The position numbers were made by a program, and so were the translations under genes. A DNA stretch of 64,000 bases from Mesorhizobium huakuii (GTDB lineage: Bacteria; Pseudomonadota; Alphaproteobacteria; Rhizobiales; Rhizobiaceae), in contig NZ_BSNY01000026.1 of assembly GCF_030160235.1 (NCBI RefSeq), forward strand, positions 62,001 through 126,000. The letters are read 5' to 3'. The notes beneath the pieces were generated by a model. That model saw only the letters and a list, made by a program, of their open reading frames with translations. It ran no database searches and was not told the DNA's origin. Of the stretch, positions 1-7,675 are shown in pieces (within the stretch, counting starts at the first letter, position 1; each line of letters opens with the position of its first letter).

Positions 1-2
1 AG

Positions 3-3000
3 CTTGCGATCGACCCCGAGCGCGAGCCGTCCGAACCCCCGTTCCTCCAGAACACGGCGTGGGTCCAGCATCACGATCACCAGAAGACGCTGCTGGACGC
101 GTTCGCCGAACCTTTGGTCGAGCATCAGAGCCTGGTGCTGTTTTACGCAACGCGAACGCCGCTCTGCGACGACGAACGGCGCGTCCTGCTTGGTGCGGCG
201 ATCCTGGAGAAGAAGCACCGCATCTTCGAATACGATTACGATCCTGCCGAGACTACGCCCGACAACCGGTTGAGGGCGATGGTGTGGGAGCGGTCTGTCC
301 AACATAGCCTGCGTCCATTGAAGGGCGACAGCGATCTGGCAGGATACGGCGGAGGCTTCGTCCTGCCTTACCACGACATCCTGCGCGCGGCCGCAGCCGA
401 CGAAACGCTCGATCCCGCCGACTATGTCGCGTTCGCCCCGGAGGACGCACGAGTCCAGTTCTCCTACGGCAGCGAACACGTCGGCCATGGAGCTGCGGCC
501 GCAGCCTTGCTCGCCGCCCGCGCCGCCTTCGAGAAGATCGCGACGGTGCTGGACGGTCCCTGGACCGAGCAGATCGAATGGATCGACGAGCAACTTTCCA
601 ACCTGTGGCGACTTCAAGGACCGGCGCCCGGCCTAGGCGTTGCCTTGTCAACGTTGCACAGCGGCTTCAACGGCACGCTGTTCGCGATCGCGCTTAGCGG
701 CATTTTGAAACCGAACGAGGACCCTTGGCCAGTGGCGGATGAGATTCTGTCCGGCCGCCGCAACGCTCCGCCAGGATCGCCGGCGATCACATCCACGCTG
801 CAAAGGAGATGGGCCAAGGTCAGGGGCGACGCCGCGCGCTACGACACTCTCCAACTCCTTGCCCGTTTCGAGCTGACTAAGGATCAAGCCGCTCGCGCGA
901 TCAGCCGGATAGAGTCGTCGGACCTGTTAAAGAATCCCTATAGGCTGTTCGAAGACGACCGCGATCAACAGGACCCTGTCGCATTCGCCACCGTCGATCG
1001 CGGCTTGTTGCCGGGTTCCGTTGTCGCCGAGGCTCACCCCCTGCCGGGTGGGTGCTCGAAGGATCTCGGTGAATACGACAATCCCTTCCGCTTGCGAGCA
1101 GCGACCGCGCAGCTGCTCGAAGAAGCGGCTGGAAGGGGCAACACGGTCGTCGCCGCCGACCGGCTGGCAGAGGAAGCAGCCGCGCTGACGCTGACCCGCC
1201 CGCTTCCATTAGACGCCGACCTTCTGGACCTCTTCCGCGACGAGTTTTTCCCGCTGGTAGAGGTCGGGCCGGGCGACAAGAATCCAACTGCGCAGCTCGA
1301 CCGATATGTCGCCTACCGCAAGCTGCTGGAGAAGGCTGTCAAAGAACGAGCCGCCGTATCCACGGCCGCCACAACAGTGGATTGGTCCGCACTGTTGAAG
1401 GAGAAATTCGGTTCATCGCCTGGCGACGTCGAAACCGAAGCGAGAGCGCGCGAGGAAAAAGAGACGGCATTGGCGCGGCTCGCGGGTTCGCGGATTGCGA
1501 TGCTAGTCGGCCCGGCCGGAACGGGCAAGACGACGGTTCTCGAACTGCTGCTGCAACGGCCGGAAATCGTCGGCTCGCGCGTATTGCTTCTCGCTCCAAC
1601 GGGCAAAGCCCGCGTGAGATTGGGGACCGAGACCAACCGTCCGGGAGAGGCGCGCACCATAGCGCAGTTCCTGCTCGGCTTCGACCGATACGAAATCCAA
1701 ACCAACCGCTACGCTCCCAATCCCGGCGCGGCCAAGGACGGGGCGACCTGCTGCATCATCGACGAAGCGTCGATGTTGACGGAGGACATGCTCGCGGCCG
1801 TGCTCGACGCGCTGCCACCCACATGCCGGATCATCCTGGTAGGCGATCCTTACCAGTTGCCGCCGATCGGCGCGGGGTGCCCGTTCGTCGACATCATCGC
1901 CTACGTTCGGCGCCACCACCCTCAATGCGTCGCCGAACTCACCGTGTCGATGCGTCAGCGGGGCGACCGAAGCGATGCGCAGCTTGCGGCAATCTTTTCG
2001 GGACGCCATCTGGAGCCGGGCGAGGACGAAGTCGCTGCCATGACGCTCGATGGATTCGATGACCATCACCTTCGCCTGAGGCAATGGGAATCCGTGGCGG
2101 AGTTGCCCGGGCTGGTTCAGTCGATCTTCGAGACAGAGTTCGCGGCCAACGAGGGTGGAGACGTCATTGCGAATATCGAAACCTCGCTCGGCGCCGCCAA
2201 GAACGCCAAGGGCTATCTCAACTTCGATTCCGGCTGTTCCGCGAAGGCCGAGGCTTGGCAGATTCTATCCGTCAACCGCGCGCAAGCCGGTGGATCGATC
2301 TATCTTAACCGGCTCATCAAGGACCGATATAGGGCCGAACGGTTGGCCGGCGCAATCAGGTCCAACCAGGTATCTTGGAGAAAGAAGTGGTTCCGAACTG
2401 TCAAGCCGCAGGGACCAGAACAGATAACCTACGGGGACAAGGTGATCTGCGTCAGAAATCACAAGCGGGAAGGCTATCAGTATCAGCCGGGCGATAATCC
2501 CAAAGAGAAAGAATACATTGCGAACGGCGAGATCGGACTTGTTACGGGGCAGACTGCCTATGGTCACGCGAACCCTAAATTTGTGAATGTAGAATTCGCC
2601 GGACGAAGCGACCGCTCATTTGGTTTTTCACGCTCGGCATTTCGGGATGACGGCCAGCCCTATCTAGAGTTGGCCTACGCTGTCACAGTTCATAAGGCGC
2701 AGGGCAGCCAGTTCGGCGTTGTCATCTTGGTACTTCCAGCAAACAGCCGATTGCTGTCGCGCGAGATGATCTACACGGCGCTGACTCGGCAGACCGGCCG
2801 CATTTGGATACTACATCAAGGAGGATTCGACCGGGTGCTCGCCTACCGCCACGACGCCTTCTCCGATGTCGGCGCGAGGACGACCAACCTGCTGCGCGAA
2901 ACTGATCCCAAGCGAACGATACCACCGATGGGCCTGCCTGCCGGGATCATCCACCAGACGCGGGGGTTCCTTGAGGAGCACCTCAAGCATCGCACCATTC

Positions 3001-3383
3001 GTGGCGAATATGTCAGCTCAAAATCGGAGTTGGCGATCGCCAACATTCTGTATGGGTTCGAGCAGCGCGGGCTGCTGACCTACGAGGTGGAGCCGCCGCT
3101 GCCGTTCTCCGACAACGCCAGAGGACGCTGGGCCGACTTTCGGGTCACGGCTGGCGAGCAGGTCTGGTATTGGGAGCATTGCGGCAGGCTGGACCTCCCG
3201 TCCTATCGTAGTCGGTGGGCTAGGAAGGAGACGCTATACCGTGCGAATGGCTTTGCTCCGTGGTCCGAGACGTCACCGAATGGACGGCTCATTGTCACAG
3301 AGGACGGTTCGAGCGAGGGACTCGACTCCCATTACATAAACGGGCTCGTCCACAAGCTTTTCAACATAGGAGGCGCTCGGTAG
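3..3383 (+). CDS. RecD-like DNA helicase fused to PD-(D/E)XK-like nuclease domain (5' truncated by window)
   Basis: The frame is open to the left edge, so the true start lies outside; the first internal start is a TTG at 114. Numbering from 114, the central part is a superfamily 1B helicase. It has Walker A GPAGTGKTT near residue 468, Walker B IIDEASML near 547, VGDPYQLPP near 577, and the UvrD-C motif TVHKAQGSQF near 855 followed by YTALTR. The last 130 residues look like a restriction-type nuclease: SKSE near 968, ADF near 1007, WEH near 1020 and ARKE near 1036 supply the usual E, D, E, K positions. The roughly 460-residue N-terminal region is not recognised. Helicase-nuclease fusions act in repair, phage defence or mobile-element DNA processing; which applies here is unknown. 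The helicase call is firm, the nuclease domain probable. Confidence 0.85.
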   Translation, partial: LAIDPEREPSEPPFLQNTAWVQHHDHQKTLLDAFAEPLVEHQSLVLFYATRTPLCDDERRVLLGAAILEKKHRIFEYDYDPAETTPDNRLRAMVWERSVQHSLRPLKGDSDLAGYGGGFVLPYHDILRAAAADETLDPADYVAFAPEDARVQFSYGSEHVGHGAAAAALLAARAAFEKIATVLDGPWTEQIEWIDEQLSNLWRLQGPAPGLGVALSTLHSGFNGTLFAIALSGILKPNEDPWPVADEILSGRRNAPPGSPAITSTLQRRWAKVRGDAARYDTLQLLARFELTKDQAARAISRIESSDLLKNPYRLFEDDRDQQDPVAFATVDRGLLPGSVVAEAHPLPGGCSKDLGEYDNPFRLRAATAQLLEEAAGRGNTVVAADRLAEEAAALTLTRPLPLDADLLDLFRDEFFPLVEVGPGDKNPTAQLDRYVAYRKLLEKAVKERAAVSTAATTVDWSALLKEKFGSSPGDVETEARAREEKETALARLAGSRIAMLVGPAGTGKTTVLELLLQRPEIVGSRVLLLAPTGKARVRLGTETNRPGEARTIAQFLLGFDRYEIQTNRYAPNPGAAKDGATCCIIDEASMLTEDMLAAVLDALPPTCRIILVGDPYQLPPIGAGCPFVDIIAYVRRHHPQCVAELTVSMRQRGDRSDAQLAAIFSGRHLEPGEDEVAAMTLDGFDDHHLRLRQWESVAELPGLVQSIFETEFAANEGGDVIANIETSLGAAKNAKGYLNFDSGCSAKAEAWQILSVNRAQAGGSIYLNRLIKDRYRAERLAGAIRSNQVSWRKKWFRTVKPQGPEQITYGDKVICVRNHKREGYQYQPGDNPKEKEYIANGEIGLVTGQTAYGHANPKFVNVEFAGRSDRSFGFSRSAFRDDGQPYLELAYAVTVHKAQGSQFGVVILVLPANSRLLSREMIYTALTRQTGRIWILHQGGFDRVLAYRHDAFSDVGARTTNLLRETDPKRTIPPMGLPAGIIHQTRGFLEEHLKHRTIRGEYVSSKSELAIANILYGFEQRGLLTYEVEPPLPFSDNARGRWADFRVTAGEQVWYWEHCGRLDLPSYRSRWARKETLYRANGFAPWSETSPNGRLIVTEDGSSEGLDSHYINGLVHKLFNIGGAR

Positions 3384-3452
3384 CTTGGCTCTGAATATGC
3401 CTCTCTGTGCGAAGCCGAGTGTGCCGCGCGGTCGCCGGTTTTGGCAGCGCTA

Positions 3453-3684
3453 TCAGGTGACCTCTACCACGCGTTCGGTGTCGTGCTGGCGCAGGAAATC
3501 CACGTGAGTCCCATTCCAGTGGAAGCTGTAGTGCCGCCCCTGGATGCCGCAGGCCGTTTGTCCCGCAGCCGATCGCCAGCACCGCGGTGTGACGCTCCTC
3601 GCCGCGGAGGCGCCTCAGCCGCTGGCCTTGCCACTGGTTTGGCAATCGATAGACGCCAACGCCCTCGACCTCGATTTCGGTCAT
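3453..3684 (-). pseudogene. small conserved-looking protein, probably frameshifted
   Basis: The ATG at 3684 overlaps the stop of the upstream gene (ATGA), which suggests an operon of two small genes. The frame begins MTEIEVEGVGVYRLPNQW, but near 3540 it turns into low-complexity sequence and runs on into the 3' end of the helicase gene. In the +1 frame a more protein-like ending appears (GRHYSFHWNGTHVDFLRQHD), stopping at 3453. A one-base indel between about 3545 and 3620 would join the two parts into a protein of roughly 76 residues. No family is recognised. The frameshift is inferred from reading quality, not from an alignment. Confidence 0.35.
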
Positions 3685-4169
3685 GCCGCCACCTTCTCGA
3701 AAATCGCGGTGCCGGCGAGCATCGGATAGAGCAGCGCCACCATGTTGTTCGAGGTAAGCCCAGGCATCGCCCTGGCCATGCGTCGGACGTGGCCCAGGTC
3801 GATCCGGTCAAAGGCCTCGAACAAGGCGGAGCCGATCGGAATGACTTCGATCAGGATGAGATAGGAAACGGCCTGCAGCGTGGCGGCACGCAACTCTAAA
3901 CCATTGCCGGTCGAGTTGATCACCTTCAGCACCATGGCCAGGTGCGCCTCGCCATGCCGGCGCCCGATCGCCCGAAGGGTCGGCTTGCAGTAGCAGTGCC
4001 CCGCCTGGCGGCCGCTCGAGCGATTGTCCGCGCTGTCATGAAGCTTCACACCGCACGTGCGAGCGATGGCGTAGATGTCGCAGGGATGGTGATCGATCCG
4101 AGCCAGCATGCCGAGCGCCTTGCTGTGAAGAACGTGGTGGATGTTGCATAAGTCGCGACTTATAGGCAA
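3681..4169 (-). CDS. hypothetical protein, 162 aa
   Basis: An intact frame of 162 residues with mixed hydrophobic and charged segments and plausible codon use. The middle (LRAIGRRHGEAHLAMVL) followed by an N...EL stretch resembles small proteins of unknown function found on rhizobial accessory DNA; I cannot name the family. There is no signal peptide or membrane helix. Its stop overlaps the start of the next minus-strand gene by four bases. It starts about 60 bases from the divergent XRE regulator, so the 8-base inverted repeat between them could control both. Confidence 0.5.
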   Translation of the reverse strand: MPISRDLCNIHHVLHSKALGMLARIDHHPCDIYAIARTCGVKLHDSADNRSSGRQAGHCYCKPTLRAIGRRHGEAHLAMVLKVINSTGNGLELRAATLQAVSYLILIEVIPIGSALFEAFDRIDLGHVRRMARAMPGLTSNNMVALLYPMLAGTAIFEKVAA

Positions 4170-4200
4170 GCCACGCCTCTGACCGTCGCAGAGGGTCAGG

Positions 4201-4228
4201 GGAACATTTTAGCCGTGTTGAATGTTCC
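4201..4228. promoter_or_regulatory. inverted repeat, candidate XRE operator
   Basis: GGAACATT at 4201-4208 and AATGTTCC at 4221-4228 are perfect 8-base inverted arms separated by 12 bases. The right arm ends directly before the GTG start of the XRE gene, a position suited to autorepression. A further AATGTTCC occurs at 4593-4600, just past the gene, and a one-mismatch GTAACATT at 4624-4631. Confidence 0.5.
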
Positions 4229-4522
4229 GTGCCTATGGACAGCCGACACCTACTCTCAGCAGATCAAGCAAGGGCAGCGCGAGCCCTACTGAACTGGTCG
4301 CGAGTGCGCCTTGCCGCAAAAGCCAATCTCAGCGAGATGACGATCGCCGTTCTTGAGAATGGCATCAGGAAACCCCGTCCCCACAACATCACGGCCATTC
4401 GCAAAGCATTTGAGAATGCCGGAATTCGCTTCACCGCCGAAGGTATTCCATCGCTGACTCACGCTAGAAGTAGCCCGCCCCAGACAGTTTTGCCCCCGTC
4501 CAAGGCGGGCTGTGGAAGCTGA
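4229..4522 (+). CDS. XRE-family helix-turn-helix transcriptional regulator
   Basis: A small DNA-binding protein of 97 residues from GTG 4229, or 95 from ATG 4235. Residues about 11-65 form a Cro/CI-type helix-turn-helix: QARAARALLNWSRVRLA, then LSEMTIAVLENG as the recognition part, then a third and fourth helix ending KAFENAGIRF. This single-domain layout is common in rhizobial genomes and mobile elements. There is no oligomerisation domain beyond a short proline-rich tail. The 28-base inverted repeat directly before the start is the likely binding site. It is divergent from the 162-residue gene, so it may control both directions. Confidence 0.75.
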   Translation: MPMDSRHLLSADQARAARALLNWSRVRLAAKANLSEMTIAVLENGIRKPRPHNITAIRKAFENAGIRFTAEGIPSLTHARSSPPQTVLPPSKAGCGS

Positions 4523-4702
4523 TGGAGGCAGCCTCCGGCCTTGGCCCACGGGGATCAAAACCAAGGCAGATTCAGAACTTCACCCGGCGAAGAATGTTCC
4601 GGCCGTGGTGATCGCCGGCTGAAGTAACATTAGCCTCAACTAAAGCTCTCTGGACTCTTTTCGCTAATGGAAGCATTCTGCCCGCGGGGGGAGAATGGGA
4701 CT

Positions 4703-5107
4703 GTGGGCAAAGTCCAGCAACAGCACAATATCGGTGCCGATCAGGCTGACCGCTGGCGCAAGAACGCCAGAAAGCGCCGGAGACGCGGGATTTGGCGGCT
4801 CGAGTATTTGTTCGCTCTGATCCTTGTTCCCGTCGCCGTTATCCTCTCGCACAACCCCAGCATCATCGGCGCCGCTCCCAGCCTCATGCAAACCGAAGGC
4901 ATCGCCGACGCGGCTCCTAGCACCTCGCTTTTTTCCATTGGTTGCAACATCAAAGGAAATATCTCGATCAACACGGGGGAGCGGATTTACCACGTGCCCG
5001 GCCAGGAACATTACTGGGAGACGAAGATCAGCCCCCAGTATGGAGAACGGTGGTTCTGCAGTGAAGCAGAAGCCGTGGCGGCCGGCTGGCGCAAGGCAAG
5101 ACGATGA
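4703..5107 (+). CDS. membrane-anchored protein with ExoI/thermonuclease-associated C-terminal domain
   Basis: The GTG at 4703 is preferred because GGGGGGAGA lies nine bases upstream; an ATG at 4667 would add 12 residues. A basic N-terminus (KNARKRRRRG) precedes one membrane helix (about 20 residues, EYLFALILVPVAVIL). After a linker comes a compact domain with the pattern CNIKGNIS, GERIYHVPGQ.HYW.T and GERWFCSEAEA.AAGWRKA. This pattern is known from the tail of secreted staphylococcal-nuclease-like proteins and rhizobial ExoI, but no nuclease domain is present here, so it is the accessory domain alone. The basic-before-helix topology places the domain in the periplasm. It is the first of four small exported or membrane proteins on this strand. 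Confidence 0.65.
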   Translation: MGKVQQQHNIGADQADRWRKNARKRRRRGIWRLEYLFALILVPVAVILSHNPSIIGAAPSLMQTEGIADAAPSTSLFSIGCNIKGNISINTGERIYHVPGQEHYWETKISPQYGERWFCSEAEAVAAGWRKARR

Positions 5108-5123
5108 AATTGATGGAGGGGAC

Positions 5124-5456
5124 ATGAAACGATTGGCGGTCGTCACTGTTGTAGCGCTATGTGCGGCCGTTCCGGTCGCTCACAGCCAGCAGATACCGCG
5201 CTACGACGCAGCCGCCTACTGCCGTCAACTATCAGACACCGGCGGCGGATCGGCTGTCGTTTACAACGGCTGCATGGAGATGGAGCAAAACGCCTACAAC
5301 AAACGCAAACCGCAATGGACTTCCCTCCCAGAGAAGACCCGGAGCTATTGCGATAGCCTGGCCAGAATGGGTGGCGGCGGATCTTACACAGTCCTCGACG
5401 GGTGCATCGATATGGAGATCGGTGCGGCCGGATCGACGCCGGCATTCAAATATTGA
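5124..5456 (+). CDS. small secreted protein with two internal cysteine repeats
   Basis: The ATG at 5124 follows a strong GGAGGGG site. A signal peptide of about 20 residues (MKRLAVVTVVALCAAVPVAHS) suggests export to the periplasm. The mature part has two copies of one motif: YCRQLSDTGGGSAVVYNGCMEME and YCDSLARMGGGGSYTVLDGCIDME, each with two cysteines and a glycine run. Intramolecular duplication is clear from the sequence; two disulfides are likely but inferred. Similar small proteins of unknown role occur in rhizobia. It lies 16 bases after the ExoI-domain gene. Confidence 0.6.
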   Translation: MKRLAVVTVVALCAAVPVAHSQQIPRYDAAAYCRQLSDTGGGSAVVYNGCMEMEQNAYNKRKPQWTSLPEKTRSYCDSLARMGGGGSYTVLDGCIDMEIGAAGSTPAFKY

Positions 5457-5471
5457 ACGGGGGAACTGCAG

Positions 5472-5702
5472 ATGGGAATAGTCATCGTAGTGTTCGGAGC
5501 CCTGCAGATTTTGGCCGGCTTGGCTGCCTATGGTGCGGCAATTTCCGCCATCCATCAAATCCTCGGCGCCTTGTTCTTCGGGATGGGTATTCTAAGCGTC
5601 GCTCTAGGATCCGCCCTGCAAGAGCTGCAGGCAATTAGATTGGCCACACAACGTCACGCGGACGCGATGGAGGTGCTTCGGAAGCGCCAAGTCAGCACCT
5701 GA
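5472..5702 (+). CDS. small two-helix membrane protein
   Basis: A protein of 76 residues starting ATG 5472 with GGGG eight or nine bases upstream. Residues about 2-24 and 29-50 are hydrophobic and glycine-rich, giving a helical hairpin. They are followed by a charged tail (about 25 residues, QELQAIRLATQRHADAM) likely in the cytoplasm and helical. No family is recognised. The 15-base gap from the preceding secreted protein suggests co-transcription. Confidence 0.55.
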   Translation: MGIVIVVFGALQILAGLAAYGAAISAIHQILGALFFGMGILSVALGSALQELQAIRLATQRHADAMEVLRKRQVST

Positions 5703-5729
5703 TCGCAACGAGAGACGGGAGAGGAAAGA

Positions 5730-6092
5730 ATGTTGAGCCGACTAGCGTTGACCGCCATTCTGGCAGCCGCTGTTGGCGATGCGCGGGCGATGGAAATTTC
5801 GCGGGAGCAGTGCGAACTCATCCGCGGCGAACTTATCATAAGCGTATCGAATGCGAGGGCCGCTCAAGAGGGACTGAGGCGGGCTCAGCTTGCGATGCTA
5901 GATCTCGTGGCGTTGAATTTCCAACTGCAGCACCTCGACGGCAAGCCCAACGTCACCCCGATCACGGACAGGGTTCAAAAGGCTATCGACGAGGTCTCAG
6001 CCGCGAATAAGGAGGCGTTGGCAGGCACCAGCGATAATTCGGCGAAGGGCGCGCTTGCGTTTATGGACGTTTGCGGGCCACCGCAGCAATAA
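5730..6092 (+). CDS. small secreted helical protein of unknown function
   Basis: A protein of 120 residues from ATG 5730, with GGGAGAGGAAAG directly upstream. A cleavable signal (MLSRLALTAILAAAVGDARA) is followed by a mostly helical body with two cysteines, one near residue 28 and one near 115, which could pair. No known domain is recognised. It is the last of four same-strand small genes (4703-6092) that are all exported or membrane proteins. A shared envelope role is an inference from context only. Confidence 0.55.
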   Translation: MLSRLALTAILAAAVGDARAMEISREQCELIRGELIISVSNARAAQEGLRRAQLAMLDLVALNFQLQHLDGKPNVTPITDRVQKAIDEVSAANKEALAGTSDNSAKGALAFMDVCGPPQQ

Positions 6093-6258
6093 GCAGCCCC
6101 CAGCTGCCAAATATTTTCTCGATATCGGAATCGCCCACGCCTTCCGTCCAAGGCGTAGGCAGAGCGCCTTGGAGAACGGAGGAAACTATCAAATGGCCGA
6201 ACTGAGTGAATTCGTCGACGAAGCGCGATTGCTTCGGGGTCAACTCGGTTGCGGGCAT
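6061..6258 (-). pseudogene. phage terminase small-subunit remnant (second copy)
   Basis: From ATG 6258 the frame reads MPATELTPKQSRFVDEF, the typical opening of a phage terminase small subunit. After about 17 residues the sequence stops resembling that family and ends at 6061, overlapping the 3' end of the secreted-protein gene. Only the N-terminal hook survives, so no function is expected. It lies directly downstream of another, different terminase start. Confidence 0.45.
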
Positions 6259-6425
6259 TTGGCACCTGTGCGGTCTAGCCGCGTGAGGCGGCTTGCCTCG
6301 CTCCACAACGTTGCGGGCATGGTGTTTTCACCCACGTCAAAGGCCGTGCGGTATGCTTGGGAGGCGTTGCCGGTTTCGATGTACGCCAAGCAAAACGCGT
6401 CCTGCTGTGGTGTCAGATCAGCCAT
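6240..6425 (-). pseudogene. phage terminase small-subunit remnant (first copy)
   Basis: From ATG 6425 the frame reads MADLTPQQDAFCLAYIETGNASQAYRTAF, a very good match to the first helix and helix-turn-helix of Terminase_2-type small subunits, continuing to LWSEASRL near residue 46. It then breaks into unrelated sequence and stops at 6240. Full-length relatives are about 150-200 residues. It is a truncated relic of a prophage packaging gene and supports the view that this region is mobile-element debris. Confidence 0.6.
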
Positions 6426-6427
6426 CG

Positions 6428-6853
6428 ATGGCGGCGGCGGTAACCGCGCAGTCTCAGGCTATTGCCGAGAATGCGCGGAAGACCAGGGAGGCCTACTCCT
6501 TGCTGCTCTCCGATGACGTGCTTGAGAAGCTCATTAATGCGCTGATCGACCGTGGCAGCCGGAACCAGGCCCACGTGTTGGTTGATGGCAGCAGCTTCAG
6601 GATCGTCACCCTTCCGCCTGGAACGCGTTGGAATGAACGGAATGATCTTGCCAATTTGCAGCCGGACAACGCCCCGGGGATCACTATCGATGTGGTCACC
6701 TTCCCCAACCGGCCAGCGAAAGGCCAGTTGCGAACCGATGATCTCAACCCGCGTGTTCGAGAACTGAAGCAGCGTGGCATCAAGATCAACGACCATCTCA
6801 TCGAGCCGACCGGTCCGCTGGTCATCGAGATTGATTGGTCGAAGCTCGAATAA
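6428..6853 (+). CDS. hypothetical protein, 141 aa
   Basis: The protein-like part begins near ATG 6428; GTG codons at 6407 and 6410 are alternatives, and none has a clear ribosome site. The sequence is well formed (KLINALIDRGSRNQAHVLVDG, then a proline-rich middle, ending LVIEIDWSKLE) and looks like a real soluble alpha/beta protein, but no family is recognised. Without a ribosome site, and with its 5' end against a terminase relic on the other strand, it may be a 5'-truncated gene. A stem-loop follows at 6876-6898. Confidence 0.45.
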   Translation: MAAAVTAQSQAIAENARKTREAYSLLLSDDVLEKLINALIDRGSRNQAHVLVDGSSFRIVTLPPGTRWNERNDLANLQPDNAPGITIDVVTFPNRPAKGQLRTDDLNPRVRELKQRGIKINDHLIEPTGPLVIEIDWSKLE

Positions 6854-6875
6854 ACGACAGGCGCACGTTCTGGGA

Positions 6876-6898
6876 ATGCGGGCGGCGATTGCCCGCAT
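6876..6898. terminator. stem-loop between convergent genes
   Basis: ATGCGGGC at 6876-6883 and GCCCGCAT at 6891-6898 form perfect 8-base arms with a 7-base loop. It lies between the converging 141-residue gene and traD. There is no T-run on either side, so it is at best a weak or factor-dependent terminator. Confidence 0.35.
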
Positions 6899-6951
6899 CG
6901 CTCCGGCGTCGCGGATGAGGGTTCGCTGGTGTGCATACCCTCCTCGCGCCG

Positions 6952-7233
6952 TCACTGCTGCGGATTGGCCGGCGCCAGCACCGCAGCAAGCGCGTCATTG
7001 TTCGCGTTCGACTTTGCGACGAGATCAGCCACCTGGGCCTGAGAAGCCGCGAGATCGGTCTGAGCCGTCTGAAGCTCCGATGTCAGCGTGGCGTTGTCAC
7101 CCGTAAGCAGCGCGCCATAGATGGTGGCGCGATCGTCATTGGTCAGGTCGACGATGCCCGCCTTGACGACGAGACCTCCGAGCTCGATCAGATGTCGGGT
7201 GCGCTTGCGGCGCTCGACCTGCCACGCGCGCAT
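6952..7233 (-). CDS. traD: conjugal transfer protein TraD
   Basis: A protein of 93 residues from ATG 7233, one base after the stop of traC. The first 45 residues (RRKRTRHLIELGGLVVKAGI, then DDRATIYGALL) match the short TraD proteins encoded next to Ti-type traA genes. The remainder is an alanine/glutamine-rich helical tail, longer than in most relatives and probably a coiled coil (LTSELQTAQTDLAASQAQV). TraD proteins assist relaxosome assembly at oriT. The order traD, traC, oriT, traA is the usual one for this mobilisation module. Confidence 0.75.
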   Translation of the reverse strand: MRAWQVERRKRTRHLIELGGLVVKAGIVDLTNDDRATIYGALLTGDNATLTSELQTAQTDLAASQAQVADLVAKSNANNDALAAVLAPANPQQ

Positions 7234-7234
7234 G

Positions 7235-7573
7235 TCATTGCGAGCCCGCGCCGCCTGTAGGCGATTGCGAGCTGCCCGGTTGCGCTGGAGCGCCGCGGAG
7301 GTTGCGCTGAGATGCAGGAGCAGTTCGCCGGGACCGGCTTTCGAAAAACATCACTCCACGCTTGGCCCATGCCTCACGCTTTGAGGTGTCTTTCGTCTCA
7401 GTGATTGCGACCAGCGCGCCAGCCAGTTCGTCCGTGCTCAATTGATCGGCGCCGGTGGCGATCACCAGCTCGCCAAGCTGCTGCACCTTTCGCGTCTTCA
7501 GCTCGCGCGCTTTTTCTTCCAGCGCCTTCAGTTCGGCGTCAAAGTCGCGTGGTTTGCGCATGGTCGTCTCCAT
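7235..7573 (-). CDS. traC: conjugal transfer protein TraC-like
   Basis: The ATG at 7573 gives 112 residues; a second ATG at 7561 (MRKPRDF) is also possible. The N-terminal half is a charged helix (AELKALEEKARELKTRKVQQLGELVI), then ATGADQLSTDELAGAL, which is typical of the TraC/MobC-like accessory proteins beside traA in alphaproteobacterial plasmids and integrative elements. The C-terminus is basic and glycine/serine-rich, suited to DNA contact. It is divergent from traA across a 160-base gap that holds the oriT-like sequence. Confidence 0.7.
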   Translation of the reverse strand: METTMRKPRDFDAELKALEEKARELKTRKVQQLGELVIATGADQLSTDELAGALVAITETKDTSKREAWAKRGVMFFESRSRRTAPASQRNLRGAPAQPGSSQSPTGGAGSQ

Positions 7574-7675
7574 TGATTGTCGATCTCTGGATGATAGTTG
7601 AGCGTCTGCCGGAAGGCCCCCGGGTTGCCGAGACAGCGCGGGACGGGCTGGTCCATCCCGAGATTTTTTCGAGGG

